A DNA stretch of 64,000 nucleotides from Aureibaculum algae (GCF_006065315.1 NZ_CP040749.1:2990501-3054500); one strand, 5' to 3'. Counted from the first letter of the stretch, positions 8,886 to 18,803 are shown. Notes: a model not told the origin generated them from the sequence alone. Made by a program: numbers and translations.

Positions 8886-10136
8886 ATGATCATGATAAAA
8901 AAAATTATAATTATAATAACTATCGGTTTATCAAGTATCGTTAGTGGACAAAATGACACAAGCTCTCCATATTCACTTTACGGGTTAGGCATAGAAAATA
9001 CGACTTATTTTAATCGTTTTACTTCTCTTGGTAACTCAGGTATTGCCTATAGAGATCATTATTCATTAAATAACACAAACCCTGCTTCTCTAGCTGATAT
9101 TGGCAATAATACTTTCTTATATGAATTGGGTGTTAACGGTGTTATGTCAAACAATGAAACAAGTTCCATTCATGAACAAACCTATGACTTTAATTTTTCA
9201 CATTTAGCATTGGCCTTTCCTATTAAAAAAGGCTGGGGTCTAAGTTTTGGATTGTTACCTTATACTAAGGTTGGTTATGAAGTTGATATTTTAGAAAATA
9301 TTGAAAGCTCAACAAACAGTTACAAAACCAATATCATTGGTTCAGGTGGATTAAATAAAGTCTTTTTAAGTAATGGTATTAAAATCAATAAGAATATAAA
9401 TGTAGGCGTAGATATGTCTTTTCTCTTTGGTGCAATTACTCAAGAAAAATGGGTGTATACAACCAATTCAAGTGCATATTTAGAAAATTCAAGTTACTAC
9501 AATGGCTTTGACGCTAAATTTGGTCTACACTATACTAATTATAAATTATTGAAAGGAACAACTTTTGGAGCTACATTAGATCTACCCACTAGCTTAAGTG
9601 GAAAAAACACCCTTAATGCTTATAAAACACTTTCAAATTCGAATCAAGTTACTTTCGAAGAAGAAGAAGAAACAGATTTAGATAACTTTCAATTACCTGT
9701 AAAACTTGGCATAGGAATAAGCAGTAGAATTAATAAAAACATCACATTTAATTTTGATTATAAGAAAAACTTTTGGTCAGATACGAGTCAAAAAGATAAT
9801 ATTGGAGCATATACCAATCAAGATATTTATGCCTTAGGCTTAGAATATGGAAAATCAAACAATGAAAGTTTCTTTTGGAATAACGTAACATATAGATTAG
9901 GTTTTAACTACGATTCAGGTTTCTTACGTTTGTCAAATAATAATATAGATAACTATTTTGGCACTATTGGATTAGGCATGCCTTTGTCAGCTACGAATAG
10001 TTCAATGCTGAACCTTTCTTATAGTTACGGAAAACAAGGTACTACAGATAATAGTTTAATTCTTGAAAACTACCATAAACTAACACTAAATATTAGTTTA
10101 AATGCTAGTTGGTTCAAAAAGAAAAAAATATTTTAA
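8886..10136 (+). CDS. Outer-membrane beta-barrel protein
   Basis: 416 residues with a cleavable signal peptide ending at VSGQ. The mature part is built of alternating amphipathic strands and ends in aromatic-rich strands, with an N-terminal segment SPYSLYGLGIENTT and a RFTSLGNSGIAYRD motif similar to FadL/PorV-like barrels of Bacteroidota. It starts one base after the DUF4270 stop, which argues for a shared function. I cannot say whether it is a transport channel or an assembly barrel. A polar and acidic loop (EEEEETDLD) lies near residue 260. Confidence 0.8.
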   Translation: MIMIKKIIIIITIGLSSIVSGQNDTSSPYSLYGLGIENTTYFNRFTSLGNSGIAYRDHYSLNNTNPASLADIGNNTFLYELGVNGVMSNNETSSIHEQTYDFNFSHLALAFPIKKGWGLSFGLLPYTKVGYEVDILENIESSTNSYKTNIIGSGGLNKVFLSNGIKINKNINVGVDMSFLFGAITQEKWVYTTNSSAYLENSSYYNGFDAKFGLHYTNYKLLKGTTFGATLDLPTSLSGKNTLNAYKTLSNSNQVTFEEEEETDLDNFQLPVKLGIGISSRINKNITFNFDYKKNFWSDTSQKDNIGAYTNQDIYALGLEYGKSNNESFFWNNVTYRLGFNYDSGFLRLSNNNIDNYFGTIGLGMPLSATNSSMLNLSYSYGKQGTTDNSLILENYHKLTLNISLNASWFKKKKIF

Positions 10137-10316
10137 ACACATTTTGAAAATAATTATTTATACAATATATGTAACTTTTTACATTTAATTGAAAGTATTT
10201 ATGATGGTAAATACTATGAATTCAACTGTTGTTATCCCTATCAAGTTTTAGGAATTGATTAGTTTTGAAATTCTTATATAAAATCTATATCTTCACGCCT
10301 TATTTTTATTTTTTAA

Positions 10317-10880
10317 ATGAGAGAGAAGAGACAAAACCAAGCTAAAATTTTACGGATTTTCAGAAAAATACACCGAACTATGGGTGCTTTCTTATTTATA
10401 TTTTTTTTTATCATATCAATTACTGGTTTTCTATTGGGGTTAAAAAAAAATAGTAATGAGCTTCTCTTACCTAACACATATGTTGGTACTTCAAATAATC
10501 TTACCGAATGGATTACTATCGATCAACTTCACAAAATTGCAAATCAGGTTTTACATGATTCTATTGATACTAACTTGTCAATAGAACTTGATCGAATAGA
10601 TATAAGAAAAGAAAAAGGTATTATTAAATTTGTGTATCAAAATCATTCAAACGAAATTCAATTAGACGGAGCTACTGGCAACGTTTTAAATATTGGAAAA
10701 AGACATTCAGATACTATAGAAAATATACATGATGGCTCTATATTAGATAATTATTATAACACTTCCTACGGCCAAATAAAAATTATTTACACTACAACGA
10801 TGAGTTTAGCTTTACTTCTCTTTACCATAACAGGTTTTTGGCTTTGGTACGGACCCAAAAGAATGAAAAAGACGAGGTAA
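10317..10880 (+). CDS. PepSY-associated transmembrane protein
   Basis: 187 residues: an N-terminal cytoplasmic basic segment, RKIHRTMGAFLFIFFF starting a first membrane helix (about 22-43), a periplasmic region of about 100 residues containing a PepSY-like segment (LDGATGNVLNIGKRHSD), and a second helix (about 155-178) ending in GFWLWYGPKRMKK. The layout and the HRTMG and W-Y-GPK motifs are those of short PepSY_TM proteins, often linked to iron reduction or redox at the inner membrane. It stands alone; neighbours do not clarify its job. A TAGTTTTG at 10260-10267 may be its -7 element. Confidence 0.82.
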   Translation: MREKRQNQAKILRIFRKIHRTMGAFLFIFFFIISITGFLLGLKKNSNELLLPNTYVGTSNNLTEWITIDQLHKIANQVLHDSIDTNLSIELDRIDIRKEKGIIKFVYQNHSNEIQLDGATGNVLNIGKRHSDTIENIHDGSILDNYYNTSYGQIKIIYTTTMSLALLLFTITGFWLWYGPKRMKKTR

Positions 10881-11159
10881 CACCAAAAACGTAATTGTTA
10901 ATAACAAAAATTTGAAATTTTAACAACTTTGTGAATAACAGCGATTTACATTTTTTTTACGCCAATTTTAATTACATTTATAAATGCTTGTAGCACAACT
11001 ACTTAAGTGCAGTGACCTTAATTTAAATAGTTAAATTAAAAGTTTTTAATACGCTTAATATACTAAAATGATATTTTAAGAGTTATTAACAAAAACAAAC
11101 ACCCATTATTATATGTAGCATAAATTACTTCTTATAACCCTAATGTTTTTATCTCAAAA

Positions 11160-12209
11160 ATGAAGAAGTTTAATTTATGTATTATAAGTTGCGTTTTTAC
11201 GTTACAACTTATTTTTCCACAATCAGTTTCAGATAATCCTGAATTAATTTCCGCAATATTAGCACCCGATAATTTGGTTACCCATACCAGTTGTAATCAG
11301 AATGGTTTTGGAGGACATTATAATGAAATACATGATGATGAATTAAACATCAAAGTTGGTCAATTTCAAATACATAAATCTGATGATACTGAAGCTTGTG
11401 AAAATTTCGGTACAAAGTTTAACGAATTTGAAACTGTATCAGATGCACCAAAAAATTTATTAGGAGAAGCTGGGGAAACCATAACCTATTCTTGGAAGTT
11501 TAAGTTTGATGATCATTTTGTTGTGCGTAACAACAACATGGATATTCATCAATTAAAAGCTATTGGAGGATCTGAAGCTGAAGTACCCTTATTCACACTA
11601 ACAACATCTAGGAAAGGCAGATTTGAAAGTTTAGAATTACGATATTCCGAAATGGATACTCAAGTTATTTTAAAATCTATTGACATTACCAATTTAAAAG
11701 GTCAATGGATTGAAGTTTCTGAGACCATTACCTATAATGAAATAGGTGCTTATGATATTAGCATAAAAACATTGAATGATGAAAAAACTGTATTAGAATA
11801 TAACGATGATGCCATTAGAACTTGGAAAACAGATGCTGAATTTATTAGACCAAAATGGGGAATTTTCAAAGCATCTGTTGAAATAGATACTACCACAGAA
11901 AAAAAGATATTTTTCTCTGATTTTAACATTGAAGAAAACGTTAATATTTCTAAATTTCAATCATCTTTGGACAGCAAAGCTATTGCTATTTATCCAAATC
12001 CTGCTACTGATAAAGTAACCATGAAAGGTAACAATTTAGATGGCTATGATGCCATTGAATTACATGACAGTTTTGGAAGAGAAGTTCGTTTAAAAAGACC
12101 TATGGATAATAATTCCTTTAATGTCTCTAACTTAAAGAATGGTATTTATTTTGTTGTATTTAAAAAAGATAATGAGATAAGTGTAGTCAAAAAATTATTG
12201 AAATTTTAA
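11160..12209 (+). CDS. T9SS-secreted protein, polysaccharide-lyase-like jelly roll
   Basis: 349 residues: signal peptide to about residue 22 (ends at IFPQS), a beta-rich catalytic-type domain (about 30-265) and a type A T9SS sorting domain (about 275-349) starting at AIYPNPATDKVTM and ending VVKKLLKF. The central domain has YSWKFKFDDHFVVRNN, IHQLKAIGG, GQWIEVSETITYN and a late RPKWGIFKAS, a pattern that resembles the concanavalin-like fold of heparin-lyase-type proteins (PF14099). That would make it an exported glycan-degrading enzyme, but the assignment is by pattern only and a binding-only role is possible. The 279 bases upstream hold nothing I can name. Confidence 0.72.
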   Translation: MKKFNLCIISCVFTLQLIFPQSVSDNPELISAILAPDNLVTHTSCNQNGFGGHYNEIHDDELNIKVGQFQIHKSDDTEACENFGTKFNEFETVSDAPKNLLGEAGETITYSWKFKFDDHFVVRNNNMDIHQLKAIGGSEAEVPLFTLTTSRKGRFESLELRYSEMDTQVILKSIDITNLKGQWIEVSETITYNEIGAYDISIKTLNDEKTVLEYNDDAIRTWKTDAEFIRPKWGIFKASVEIDTTTEKKIFFSDFNIEENVNISKFQSSLDSKAIAIYPNPATDKVTMKGNNLDGYDAIELHDSFGREVRLKRPMDNNSFNVSNLKNGIYFVVFKKDNEISVVKKLLKF

Positions 12210-12260
12210 AATACTTTGTTGAGTTTTAAATAGAAACCCAATTACTAACGGAATCGGTCA

Positions 12261-13265
12261 TTAATGCATCACCTTGAATAACAACTCTTTCAGAATATCT
12301 CCATTGGGCATATTTTGAGCACCAACACCTTTACTTTTGAGATCTGCTTCTCGTAAATAAGCGACAACTTGTGATACTTTTCGCATTGGATAATTCCGTG
12401 CAGCATTTACATAGTCACCCACAAAATAAGGATTAACCCGTAATGCTCTGGCAACATTTCCTTTTGATTTATCTGATAAACCATGATAAATTAATAGCTG
12501 TGTAAAGAAACTATTGAGTAAAGAGATCGTAACCACTAAGGGATTACTTTTAGGGTTTTCAGCAAAATAATTTATAATCTGATTCGCTTTTACCAATTCC
12601 CTTTCTCCTACTGCCTTACGCAATTCAAAATTATTAAAATCTTTACTGATTCCTATATTCTCTTCAATATGAATGGGTCTAATCAAACTTTCTTTAGGTA
12701 AGACAACCATCAACTTTTCCAGTTCATTTGCAATTTTAGAAAGATCAGTTCCTAAAAATTCAACAAGCATCAAAGCCGCTTTTGGCTCAATTTGATACCC
12801 TTTACCAGCTAATACTCTACGAATCCAATCACCGACTTGATTTTCATATAGTTTCTTACTTTCAAATAGCAGTCCGTTTTTTCCTATAATTTTACTTAAC
12901 TTCTTACGTTTATCTAAGGTTTTATATTTATAACATATAACCAAAACTGTTGAAGGCTGTGGGTTTTCAACATAAGAAACCAAATTCTCTATTGTTCTTG
13001 ATAGGTCTTGGGCTTCTTTTACAATAACCACTTGCCTTTCAGCCATCATTGGATAACGTTTTGCATTGGAAACAATATCATCAATGCTAACATCTCTACC
13101 ATACAATACCATTTGGTTAAATCCTTTTTCTTCTTCGGTAAGCACCTTACGTTCAATATAATCTGATATTTTATCAATATAATACGACTCTTCACCCATT
13201 AAAAAATAAATGGGTTTGATATTTCCGTTTTTAATGTCAGAAACTATTTGATTGATGCGTTCCAT
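12261..13265 (-). CDS. holA: DNA polymerase III subunit delta
   Basis: 334 residues, the clamp-loader delta subunit that opens the sliding clamp. The N-terminus MERINQIVSDIKNGNIKPIYFLMGEESYYIDKI is split here by function: the segment PIYFLMGEESYYID is the degenerate P-loop region of HolA; later KLMVVLP and the C-terminal collar domain follow. Length is normal. It is divergent from the HSDR_N gene, with 29 bases between the starts, an arrangement I recognise as common in Bacteroidota. Confidence 0.93.
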   Translation of the reverse strand: MERINQIVSDIKNGNIKPIYFLMGEESYYIDKISDYIERKVLTEEEKGFNQMVLYGRDVSIDDIVSNAKRYPMMAERQVVIVKEAQDLSRTIENLVSYVENPQPSTVLVICYKYKTLDKRKKLSKIIGKNGLLFESKKLYENQVGDWIRRVLAGKGYQIEPKAALMLVEFLGTDLSKIANELEKLMVVLPKESLIRPIHIEENIGISKDFNNFELRKAVGERELVKANQIINYFAENPKSNPLVVTISLLNSFFTQLLIYHGLSDKSKGNVARALRVNPYFVGDYVNAARNYPMRKVSQVVAYLREADLKSKGVGAQNMPNGDILKELLFKVMH

Positions 13266-13294
13266 TTCTAAGAAAAAATATTCATTTTTGTAGT

Positions 13295-13741
13295 ATGGTT
13301 GTATTGAATTTGCCTAAGGCCGAATTAAGCGTCAAAAGTAAAGAAAATAAGCAGTTTATTTTTGATATTATCAGAAAAAAAAATATGGTGCTTACACCCG
13401 AAGAATGGGTAAGACAACATGTGGTTCATTATTTAATTAATCATCTAAATTATCCAAAATCTATAATTGCCGTTGAAAAGCAACTGACCATTAACACGTT
13501 AAAAAAACGTTTTGACATCTTGGTGTTCAATACAAAAGGGAACCCTGAAATAATTATTGAATGCAAAGCTCCTAAAGTAAAAATAACTCAAGATACATTC
13601 GATCAAATTGCACGATATAATTTAAATTTAAATGCCAAATACTTAATGGTTACAAATGGTCTTAATCATTATTTTTGCCAAATGGATTCAGAGAATGAAA
13701 AATATGTTTTTTTAGAAACACTGCCTAATTATAGCCGTTAA
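13295..13741 (+). CDS. HSDR_N-type (type I restriction R N-terminal) nuclease-like protein
   Basis: 148 residues, resembling the N-terminal domain of type I restriction enzyme R subunits (PF13588-like) as a free-standing protein. The PD-(D/E)xK core is visible: RFDILVFNTKG supplies the Asp and EIIIECKAPKV supplies E-x-K, preceded by a PEEWVRQHVVHYLI helix. No methylase, specificity subunit or helicase lies nearby, so this is not a restriction system. The pairing with holA is a housekeeping context, which suggests a role in DNA repair or replication rather than defence; that is inference. Confidence 0.88.
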   Translation: MVVLNLPKAELSVKSKENKQFIFDIIRKKNMVLTPEEWVRQHVVHYLINHLNYPKSIIAVEKQLTINTLKKRFDILVFNTKGNPEIIIECKAPKVKITQDTFDQIARYNLNLNAKYLMVTNGLNHYFCQMDSENEKYVFLETLPNYSR

Positions 13742-13786
13742 TCAATTATATATTCAGATTGAAATAAAAAATAGATTCCTCGGACC

Positions 13787-13821
13787 TTGGAATAACAAGA
13801 ATAATAAAAACCTTAAGTTTG
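13787..13821 (+). promoter_or_regulatory. Possible promoter for the glycosyltransferase
   Basis: TAAGTTTG at 13814-13821 matches TAnnTTTG exactly and lies 17 bases before the TTG start codon. A TTG at 13787-13789 sits 24 bases upstream, slightly longer than ideal spacing. Confidence 0.4.
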
Positions 13822-13838
13822 CAACCTAAAATTATCAC

Positions 13839-14840
13839 TTGAAAATAGCTGTAGTCATATTAAACTGGAATGGAAAACAACTCTTAGAGCAGTTTTTACC
13901 CGCAATGCTAAAATACAGTGAAGGTGAAGCTGATATTTATGTAGCTGACAATAACTCACCAGACGATTCTGTTGCATTTGTAAAGCAACAATTCCCTACG
14001 GTTAAAATTATTCAGAATAGCGAAAATGGTGGTTATGCTAAAGGATATAATGATGCATTAAAACATATTGATGCAGATATTTACGCATTGGTAAATTCAG
14101 ATATTGAAGTAACAGAAAACTGGTTAAAGCCAATTATTGCTGAATTTGAATCCTCTAAGGATACGGTGGCTATTCAGCCAAAAATTTTAGACTTCAAGGA
14201 TAAATCTAAATTTGAATATGCGGGTGCTGGCGGCGGATTTATAGATTTTTATGGGTATCCATATTGTAGAGGTAGATTATTCTCTGATGTAGAAGAAGAC
14301 AAAGGCCAATACAATGATAATACAGGTATATTCTGGGCTTCCGGTGCCTGTTTTTTTATTCGTAAAGAAGTCTATCATCAGTTAAATGGCTTTGATGAAG
14401 ATTTTTTTGCACATTACGAAGAAATAGACTTGTGTTGGAGAATAAAAAATGAAGGTTATACCATTAAATATATTGGAACCTCAACGGTATATCATGTTGG
14501 AGGTGCTACTTTAAACCAAGCCAATCCTAAAAAAACGTATTTAAATTTTAGAAATAGTTTACTTTCAATTCTAAAAAATGTACCAAAGCAATATTTAATA
14601 GTAGTACTTTTATTAAGATTTATACTTGATGGTTTTGCAGGAATTAAGTTTTTGACAGAATTACGTCCAGGACATACTTGGGCCATTGTCAGAGCCCATT
14701 TTAACTTTTACGGGAACATTCCTAAATTCCTGAAAAAACGTAGAAATACAGTTAATAAAAGCATCAATTACTACCAATGTAAAAGTATTGTTTGGCAACA
14801 TTTTGCACTGAAACGGAAGACATTTAGTGAGATAGATTAA
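13839..14840 (+). CDS. Family 2 glycosyltransferase
   Basis: 333 residues, GT-A fold, related to rhamnosyltransferase/WbbL-type enzymes. MKIAVVILNWNGK is the typical start and is read from a TTG codon; no in-frame ATG exists before residue 28, so the rare start seems real. VADNNSPDDS and NGGYAKGYNDAL form the nucleotide-sugar site, LVNSDIEV carries the DxD-like Asp, and EEIDLCWRI holds the likely base. The C-terminal 60 residues include hydrophobic stretches that may bind the membrane. It likely adds a sugar to a surface polysaccharide or lipid. It is not in a polysaccharide cluster, so the acceptor is unknown. Confidence 0.9.
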   Translation: MKIAVVILNWNGKQLLEQFLPAMLKYSEGEADIYVADNNSPDDSVAFVKQQFPTVKIIQNSENGGYAKGYNDALKHIDADIYALVNSDIEVTENWLKPIIAEFESSKDTVAIQPKILDFKDKSKFEYAGAGGGFIDFYGYPYCRGRLFSDVEEDKGQYNDNTGIFWASGACFFIRKEVYHQLNGFDEDFFAHYEEIDLCWRIKNEGYTIKYIGTSTVYHVGGATLNQANPKKTYLNFRNSLLSILKNVPKQYLIVVLLLRFILDGFAGIKFLTELRPGHTWAIVRAHFNFYGNIPKFLKKRRNTVNKSINYYQCKSIVWQHFALKRKTFSEID

Positions 14841-14939
14841 AAGCCCCATCCCTTCTATATCAATTACTATACATTACATTAAAACAACCAACATCAACTT
14901 TTATAAAGCTCAAATTTAAAGACTATTACTTTTATTAAA

Positions 14940-16274
14940 TTAAATAAGTCCTTTAGCCTTAAATTCTAGATACTTATTAATTACATTAACGCTTAAGTTT
15001 TGAGGTTTTGTAAGAATAGCATGTATTCCTCTATTTTCTAATTCTTTTACGATTAAACGTTTTTCGTAAGCAAATTTTTCTGCTATTGTTTTATGATAAA
15101 TACTTTGTAAATCTTCTACATTTTCAGATATTAGATCATCCAATTCTGTATTTTCAAAAAATACTGTCACCAATAAGTGTTGTCTCGAAATTGCTTTTAA
15201 AAATGGTAATTGTCTATGCAAGGAAGAAATGTGTTCAAAATTAGTATAGAGAATTAAGAGACTACGTTGATTTATTTTCCTTTTAATAGTTGCATATAAA
15301 TAACCAAAGTCAGAATCTGTAAATTTAGTATCTACATTATAAAGAGCTTCATTTATAACATTAATATGAGTCCGTTTATTACTAGCGGGAATCAGTTTCT
15401 CCAACTTTTTTGAAAAGGTAAGCAGGCCTGCTTTGTCATTTTTTAACAAGGCAATATTTGATAACGCCAACGTTGAATTTATGGCGTAATCTAATAATTT
15501 CAATTCCTCAAAAGGCATTTTCATAACCCGCCCTGTATCCACAATCGAATAAATAGGTTGTGACTTTTCATCTTGATATTGATTCACCATCAATTGAGCT
15601 CGCTTCGCCGTTGCTTTCCAGTTTATAGTTCTTACATCATCACCAGCAACATAATTTTTAATCTGTTCAAACTCCATCGTATGCCCTATTCGACGTATTT
15701 TTTTAAGTCCAAATTCTGTTAATTTATTACTCAATGCTAAAAATTCATATTTACGCATTTGAATATACGACGGATATACAGCCACCATTTGTTCAGCATC
15801 AAATCGGTAACGCCTAGCTACCATTTGCAAAGAAGAGGAAACAAATAAATTTAAGTTCCCAAAATTATATTCACCTCGTTCTACAGGTCGCACTTGATAT
15901 TCAAAATTATGAGATTGCTTTGTAGCAATCTCGGTATTAAGTTCAAAATCTCTTTTTTGAAATTGCTTGGGCAACTCATCTATAACTTTTAAAAATATTT
16001 TTATAGGATATTTATTTTCAATAGTAACTGGGACTGGGTTTTCATCAGAATTAGAAAATTTATCTGGTAAAATACGTCTGGCTTTAATTCCGTTTTTAAA
16101 ACGAAATAAAACAAAAGCATCAAATAAGAATAACACTGCTAAGCCCAATACAAATAACCAAGCTACTTGATATAATAAGTCCACCCAAAAAGAAACCAAA
16201 AAAAGGGCTGCTATAATGCTTATATACACAAAAAAGCGTTGATGAATGTACAAGTTTTTGAAAAGATTGATCAT
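14940..16274 (-). CDS. DUF58-domain membrane protein
   Basis: 444 residues. Two membrane helices near the N-terminus (about 14-32 and 34-55), a beta-rich periplasm-side domain, and the DUF58 signature YVAGDDVRTINWKATAKR followed by a von Willebrand A-like region. DUF58 proteins usually travel with a MoxR ATPase and other vWA proteins; here neither is adjacent, which is unusual. It ends convergent to the glycosyltransferase, and the upstream gene is a secreted protein of unknown function 28 bases away. Its role is probably envelope maturation or stress, as inferred for the family. Confidence 0.9.
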   Translation of the reverse strand: MINLFKNLYIHQRFFVYISIIAALFLVSFWVDLLYQVAWLFVLGLAVLFLFDAFVLFRFKNGIKARRILPDKFSNSDENPVPVTIENKYPIKIFLKVIDELPKQFQKRDFELNTEIATKQSHNFEYQVRPVERGEYNFGNLNLFVSSSLQMVARRYRFDAEQMVAVYPSYIQMRKYEFLALSNKLTEFGLKKIRRIGHTMEFEQIKNYVAGDDVRTINWKATAKRAQLMVNQYQDEKSQPIYSIVDTGRVMKMPFEELKLLDYAINSTLALSNIALLKNDKAGLLTFSKKLEKLIPASNKRTHINVINEALYNVDTKFTDSDFGYLYATIKRKINQRSLLILYTNFEHISSLHRQLPFLKAISRQHLLVTVFFENTELDDLISENVEDLQSIYHKTIAEKFAYEKRLIVKELENRGIHAILTKPQNLSVNVINKYLEFKAKGLI

Positions 16275-16302
16275 AGAAAGCGTTTGGTAGGCTAATTTAA
16301 AT

Positions 16303-17166
16303 TTAAAGATTGTTATCTAACAAAAATAAATATTTTGTTGGCTCTTTTACTTTTTTAAATTGTCTAATTTTAGAAATATCAACATTTAAATATTTCTTAG
16401 ATTCATTGTTCATGATATATACTTTTTCCACTTCCCCTTCGGAAACATAAACTATAACTGGAATTGGATACTTAATTTCGATACCTTCATTTTTCAAAGT
16501 TTTTTTCACCTGCAACATGATTTTATTCGAAACGTTTGAATTATTTTCAAGTATAAATTTTTTAAAATTATATCCATTCCCAATTGTTATATCATCACTG
16601 AATTTCACATTTCTTTGAGTTACATTATTAGCTACAAACTTAAATGTTCCAGACTTATTTTTCGTTTTAATTTGAATCTTATCAACATAAGGTAATTCAG
16701 TAGCTATTTTATTCACCTTTCTTTCTAAATCCTTAAAGAGAGCATCAGAGTAAATCCAATTTCCTAGTATTAGTGCAGAATTTGTCATAATTGAGCTAAC
16801 TTTACTATCCTGAAACATATAAATATTAATTGAATTTACTTGGCTAACGGTAGTTATACTAATTTTAATCTCATTATCAATTTTTGAAACCTTAAAACTG
16901 CTTGAATTTAAATGGTTAAGTGGAATTTCATACAACCATTGATAGAAATGACTCTTCCCTTCAGCGGATAATCTTATATCCTCAATGTATAATTTATTTT
17001 TTATAGTGTCCACTCTAAATGAATACTTTTTCTCTGTATTGAATTCTGGTGCATTTACTTCTATTGTGTTTGGCATGTCATCTAAAGAATAAAATGCAGA
17101 CTGAGCACATCCATACTCTAAATTAAAGAGTAACAGTACATTCAAAAGTGTCGAAAAAAATTTCAT
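16303..17166 (-). CDS. Secreted protein of unknown function
   Basis: 287 residues with a signal peptide ending near GCAQS (about residue 22; a Cys precedes AQ, so a lipoprotein is possible). I do not recognise a family. The C-terminal third has a segment KNEGIEIKYPIPVIVYVSEGEVEKVYIMN that resembles a small TonB-C-like or bacterial beta-alpha domain in its rhythm, with positively charged runs before it. It lies 28 bases upstream of the DUF58 gene on the same strand and may share its transcript. Base composition is like its neighbours. Confidence 0.75.
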   Translation of the reverse strand: MKFFSTLLNVLLLFNLEYGCAQSAFYSLDDMPNTIEVNAPEFNTEKKYSFRVDTIKNKLYIEDIRLSAEGKSHFYQWLYEIPLNHLNSSSFKVSKIDNEIKISITTVSQVNSINIYMFQDSKVSSIMTNSALILGNWIYSDALFKDLERKVNKIATELPYVDKIQIKTKNKSGTFKFVANNVTQRNVKFSDDITIGNGYNFKKFILENNSNVSNKIMLQVKKTLKNEGIEIKYPIPVIVYVSEGEVEKVYIMNNESKKYLNVDISKIRQFKKVKEPTKYLFLLDNNL

Positions 17167-17304
17167 GATAATTATTTTATATAACTAGTTATAATCATAA
17201 TACAAAAAATATTCTATCAAATATAAGTTCAATGTAAATTTTTAAATTACATTATCCAATAGTTATATTCAAATACTTTCTGTTTTTAATATCCTTAACA
17301 TTAT

Positions 17305-18738
17305 CTATGGATATTTAAAACCTAAATCATTATGCCTTACTTTTTTTAATTTCTTCTTTAATTTCTTTTGAAAAGAGGATACTATCTTTTTGTAGTTAAG
17401 GTCATTGGCCAAGTTTGTAAATTGCTGAGGGTCTTTGACCATATCAAATAATTCAATACCTGCAGAAGCATCTTCGTTGTATTGAATATAAGCCCATTTT
17501 TCTGTTCTTAACAAAAAAGACTTCCCTCCTTGTGATACACTAAAGGCTTCTTGTCTAACTTGAAATTCAGCATTATCTATAGTTTTAACCAAACTCTTAC
17601 CCTGTAAATGCTTTGAGGTTTTTAGACCTGCCAATTCAGAAATTGTAGGATATAAATCCAACAACTCTACAAATGAATTACAAACTTTCGGATCTTTACC
17701 TGGAACTTTTACAATCAAAGGAACCCGAACAGATTCTTCATGCAAACTCACTTTCATCCAAAAATTATGCTCTCCTAAATGAAATCCATGATCTGAAGTA
17801 AAAATAACTATGGTATTATCCTCTAATCCCTCATTTTTTAAAGTTTCAAGCACTTTACCCACTTGAGTATCCATATATGATACCGAGGCATAATATGCAG
17901 CCACTGCTTTTTTCTCTTGCTCTAAAGACATTTGTCCATTAACGCTTGTAACATAATTGATACCTCTTTTAGGAATATCATCCCAATCACCTTTTACTTT
18001 TTCAGGCATTATGATTTCTTCATGTGGATAGGGTTCAAAATATGCTTTTGGAGCTACAAAAGGCACATGAGGTCTCACAAAACCTAGAGCCAAAAAGAAA
18101 GGTTCGTTTTTATGTTTCTTGATTAATTCTATGGCTTTTTGAGCTGTTTTTCCATCAGAATGGACTAAGTCATCACCTTCAGCCTTAACAATGGTCATCA
18201 CATTACCTCCTTTTCTTTCTATTTTACCATCAGGATTTCCTTGGACTAATTCCGCTTCGCCGATGGCTTTCCATTCAGGCCCTTGACTATTAAAACGCTC
18301 CGTCCAAGATGCTTCATCATCTTGACCATTAGATCCTGTTTCAATATCAATAGGAACTCCCATATGGAAAATCTTACTTACTCTTGCCGTGTAGTATCCG
18401 TTATCTTTGAACAATTGTGTCATTGTTTTTCTATCGGAACCAATATTTTCTCGCCCACTAACATAACCGAAAGTCTTGGTAGCATTAGGATAATACCCAG
18501 ACATAAACGAAGCTCTTGAGGGGCCACATACAGGGTATTGAGAATATGCTTTTGTATACCGAACTCCTTCTGAAGCTAATTTATCAATATTTGGCGTTTT
18601 ACTAGCCTTATTTTCATAAGATGAAACTGCGGTTGCCGTTAAATCATCAGCTATAATGAATAAGATATTTGGCTTTTTCTGTTGAGAAATGGAACTTAAA
18701 CTCCAACATAAAATGGAGATAAAAATAAATTGCTTCAT
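17305..18738 (-). CDS. Sulfatase, iduronate-2-sulfatase-like
   Basis: 477 residues with a cleavable signal (to about residue 19). Sulfatase family S1: metal-binding Asp in IIADDLTATAV (D31, D32) and the signature CGPSRASFMSG with C71 in the C-x-P-S-R context, which needs oxidation to formylglycine by a sulfatase-modifying enzyme not found here. RPHVPFVAP and DHGFHLGEHNFWMK are typical of iduronate-2-sulfatase relatives (S1_7-like). It acts on sulfated glycans in the periplasm, consistent with algal polysaccharide use in marine Flavobacteriia. It sits 65 bases after hisH but has no metabolic link to it. No SusCD pair is near. Confidence 0.92.
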   Translation of the reverse strand: MKQFIFISILCWSLSSISQQKKPNILFIIADDLTATAVSSYENKASKTPNIDKLASEGVRYTKAYSQYPVCGPSRASFMSGYYPNATKTFGYVSGRENIGSDRKTMTQLFKDNGYYTARVSKIFHMGVPIDIETGSNGQDDEASWTERFNSQGPEWKAIGEAELVQGNPDGKIERKGGNVMTIVKAEGDDLVHSDGKTAQKAIELIKKHKNEPFFLALGFVRPHVPFVAPKAYFEPYPHEEIIMPEKVKGDWDDIPKRGINYVTSVNGQMSLEQEKKAVAAYYASVSYMDTQVGKVLETLKNEGLEDNTIVIFTSDHGFHLGEHNFWMKVSLHEESVRVPLIVKVPGKDPKVCNSFVELLDLYPTISELAGLKTSKHLQGKSLVKTIDNAEFQVRQEAFSVSQGGKSFLLRTEKWAYIQYNEDASAGIELFDMVKDPQQFTNLANDLNYKKIVSSFQKKLKKKLKKVRHNDLGFKYP

Positions 18739-18803
18739 AGTTAGTTAATTATAATTGCAAGTTAAAACTATATAATTAAAGTCCTATTCTACTAATTTAT
18801 GAC

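Noticed and set aside
10881-11159. Hidden gene or RNA in the 279-base gap before the secreted lyase-like gene
   Set aside because: No reading frame with a credible start, no strong hairpin and no consensus promoter could be supported; only short AT-rich inverted repeats.
13295-13741. Restriction-modification system
   Set aside because: Only an HSDR_N-like domain is present; no methylase, specificity subunit or helicase domain nearby.
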